64,000 nt of DNA from an uncultured Pseudomonadota bacterium. GTDB lineage: Bacteria > Pseudomonadota > Gammaproteobacteria > Methylococcales > Methylomonadaceae. Position numbers and translations under genes: made by a program. The stretch spans positions 1 to 64,000 of the forward strand of contig CAIXED010000012.1 of the NCBI GenBank assembly GCA_903918375.1, read 5' to 3'. This document shows positions 63,818 through 64,000 of this stretch, piece by piece (position 1 is the stretch's first letter; each line of letters opens with the position of its first letter). The notes under the pieces were generated by a model. The model made no database searches. It saw only the letters and a program-made list of their open reading frames with translations, and was not told where the DNA came from.

Positions 63818-64000
63818 ATGAAAAACGCAAGCTTATTAACGATTTTTGCTATCAGCCTTTTATCGATCAGCCCTTTGGCCAGTGCCGACAATTACCCAGC
63901 CGCTTCTTTCGAACCAAAAGTAATCTATAGCGCTGAAGGTATCAAAGAAGAAAAAGCGCCTGCACAGCCACAAAAAGCCGCCGAAAAAAGTGATTTTGAC
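63818..64000 (+). CDS. Secreted protein, N-terminal part (cut by window edge)
   Basis: Start at 63818 behind GGTGGG. The first 61 residues show a signal peptide (hydrophobic core LLTIFAISLLSISPLASA, cleavage near ASADN) and then a mature part beginning NYPAASFEPKVIYSAEGI and continuing with a Lys/Glu/Ala-rich linker. The gene runs off the right edge. I do not recognise the family from this part. It is divergent from the peroxidase gene across a 176-bp gap without a clear shared operator. Confidence 0.75.
   Translation, partial: MKNASLLTIFAISLLSISPLASADNYPAASFEPKVIYSAEGIKEEKAPAQPQKAAEKSDFD

Overview
The window comes from a moderate-GC gammaproteobacterium. The gene orders fur/bamE, nlpD-rpoS, exbB-exbD-lpxK-ycaR-kdsB and lolC/E-lolD are typical of that class. 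A methylotroph-like lineage such as Methylococcales is possible, but nothing here proves it. No multi-gene prophage is visible. Signs of transfer are an IS256-family end at the left edge, a type I-E CRISPR-Cas locus, and a toxin-antitoxin pair beside cas3.

Layout. 1-8.6 kb: the tail of an IS256-type transposase abuts a TonB-dependent receptor gene that has lost its 3' half. Next come a six-gene operon (DUF6152 protein, two related secreted proteins, two DUF6644-type membrane proteins, a haem-motif lipoprotein) and a second, intact TonB receptor. All three minus-strand units carry a sigma-54-type promoter (GG-N10-GC) and share an upstream palindrome with core TGTTKRAATATCARCA, so they look like one small sigma-54 regulon. 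8.7-17.8 kb: a four-gene MdtABC-type RND efflux operon. 18-37.9 kb: housekeeping genes (ppk1, dnaQ, rpoS, nlpD, mobB-moeA, lolD-lolC/E, fur, bamE, an OmpA-type protein, a PfkB kinase, a LysR gene divergent from a beta-carbonic anhydrase, kdsB-ycaR-lpxK-exbD-exbB, galU). 38-39.3 kb: a TolC-type protein. 39.7-52.2 kb: CRISPR-Cas. 52.5-64 kb: a RHH/RelE toxin-antitoxin pair, an NYN-domain protein, ppnP, a HopJ-like protein, dsbD-cutA, fxsA, a UvrD-family helicase, tRNA-Leu(CAG), htpG, a di-haem peroxidase and the start of a secreted protein.

The CRISPR array (39665-42930) has 54 repeats of 29 bp and 53 spacers. It reads on the minus strand from a leader beside cas2. The cas genes cas3, cse1, cse2, cas7, cas5, cas6e, cas1 and cas2 are complete.

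The most notable signal is in the 354-bp gap between cas3 and cse1. Two degenerate type I-E repeats (49390-49418 and 49452-49480) enclose one 33-nt spacer-like segment, read on the plus strand, opposite to the main array. The first 18 nt of that spacer are repeated exactly at 49331-49348, immediately after an AAG trinucleotide (the canonical I-E PAM). That target abuts and overlaps the -35 box of a good promoter (TTTACA-17 bp-TATTAT) that fires towards cse1. This is the arrangement of a CreR/CreA-type crRNA-like regulator: Cascade guided by a partial, seed-only match to repress the cas promoter. The first reading frame behind that promoter is an unannotated 40-residue single-pass membrane peptide, which Cascade would therefore also hold in check. 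It may be a toxin-like addiction component or a signalling peptide.
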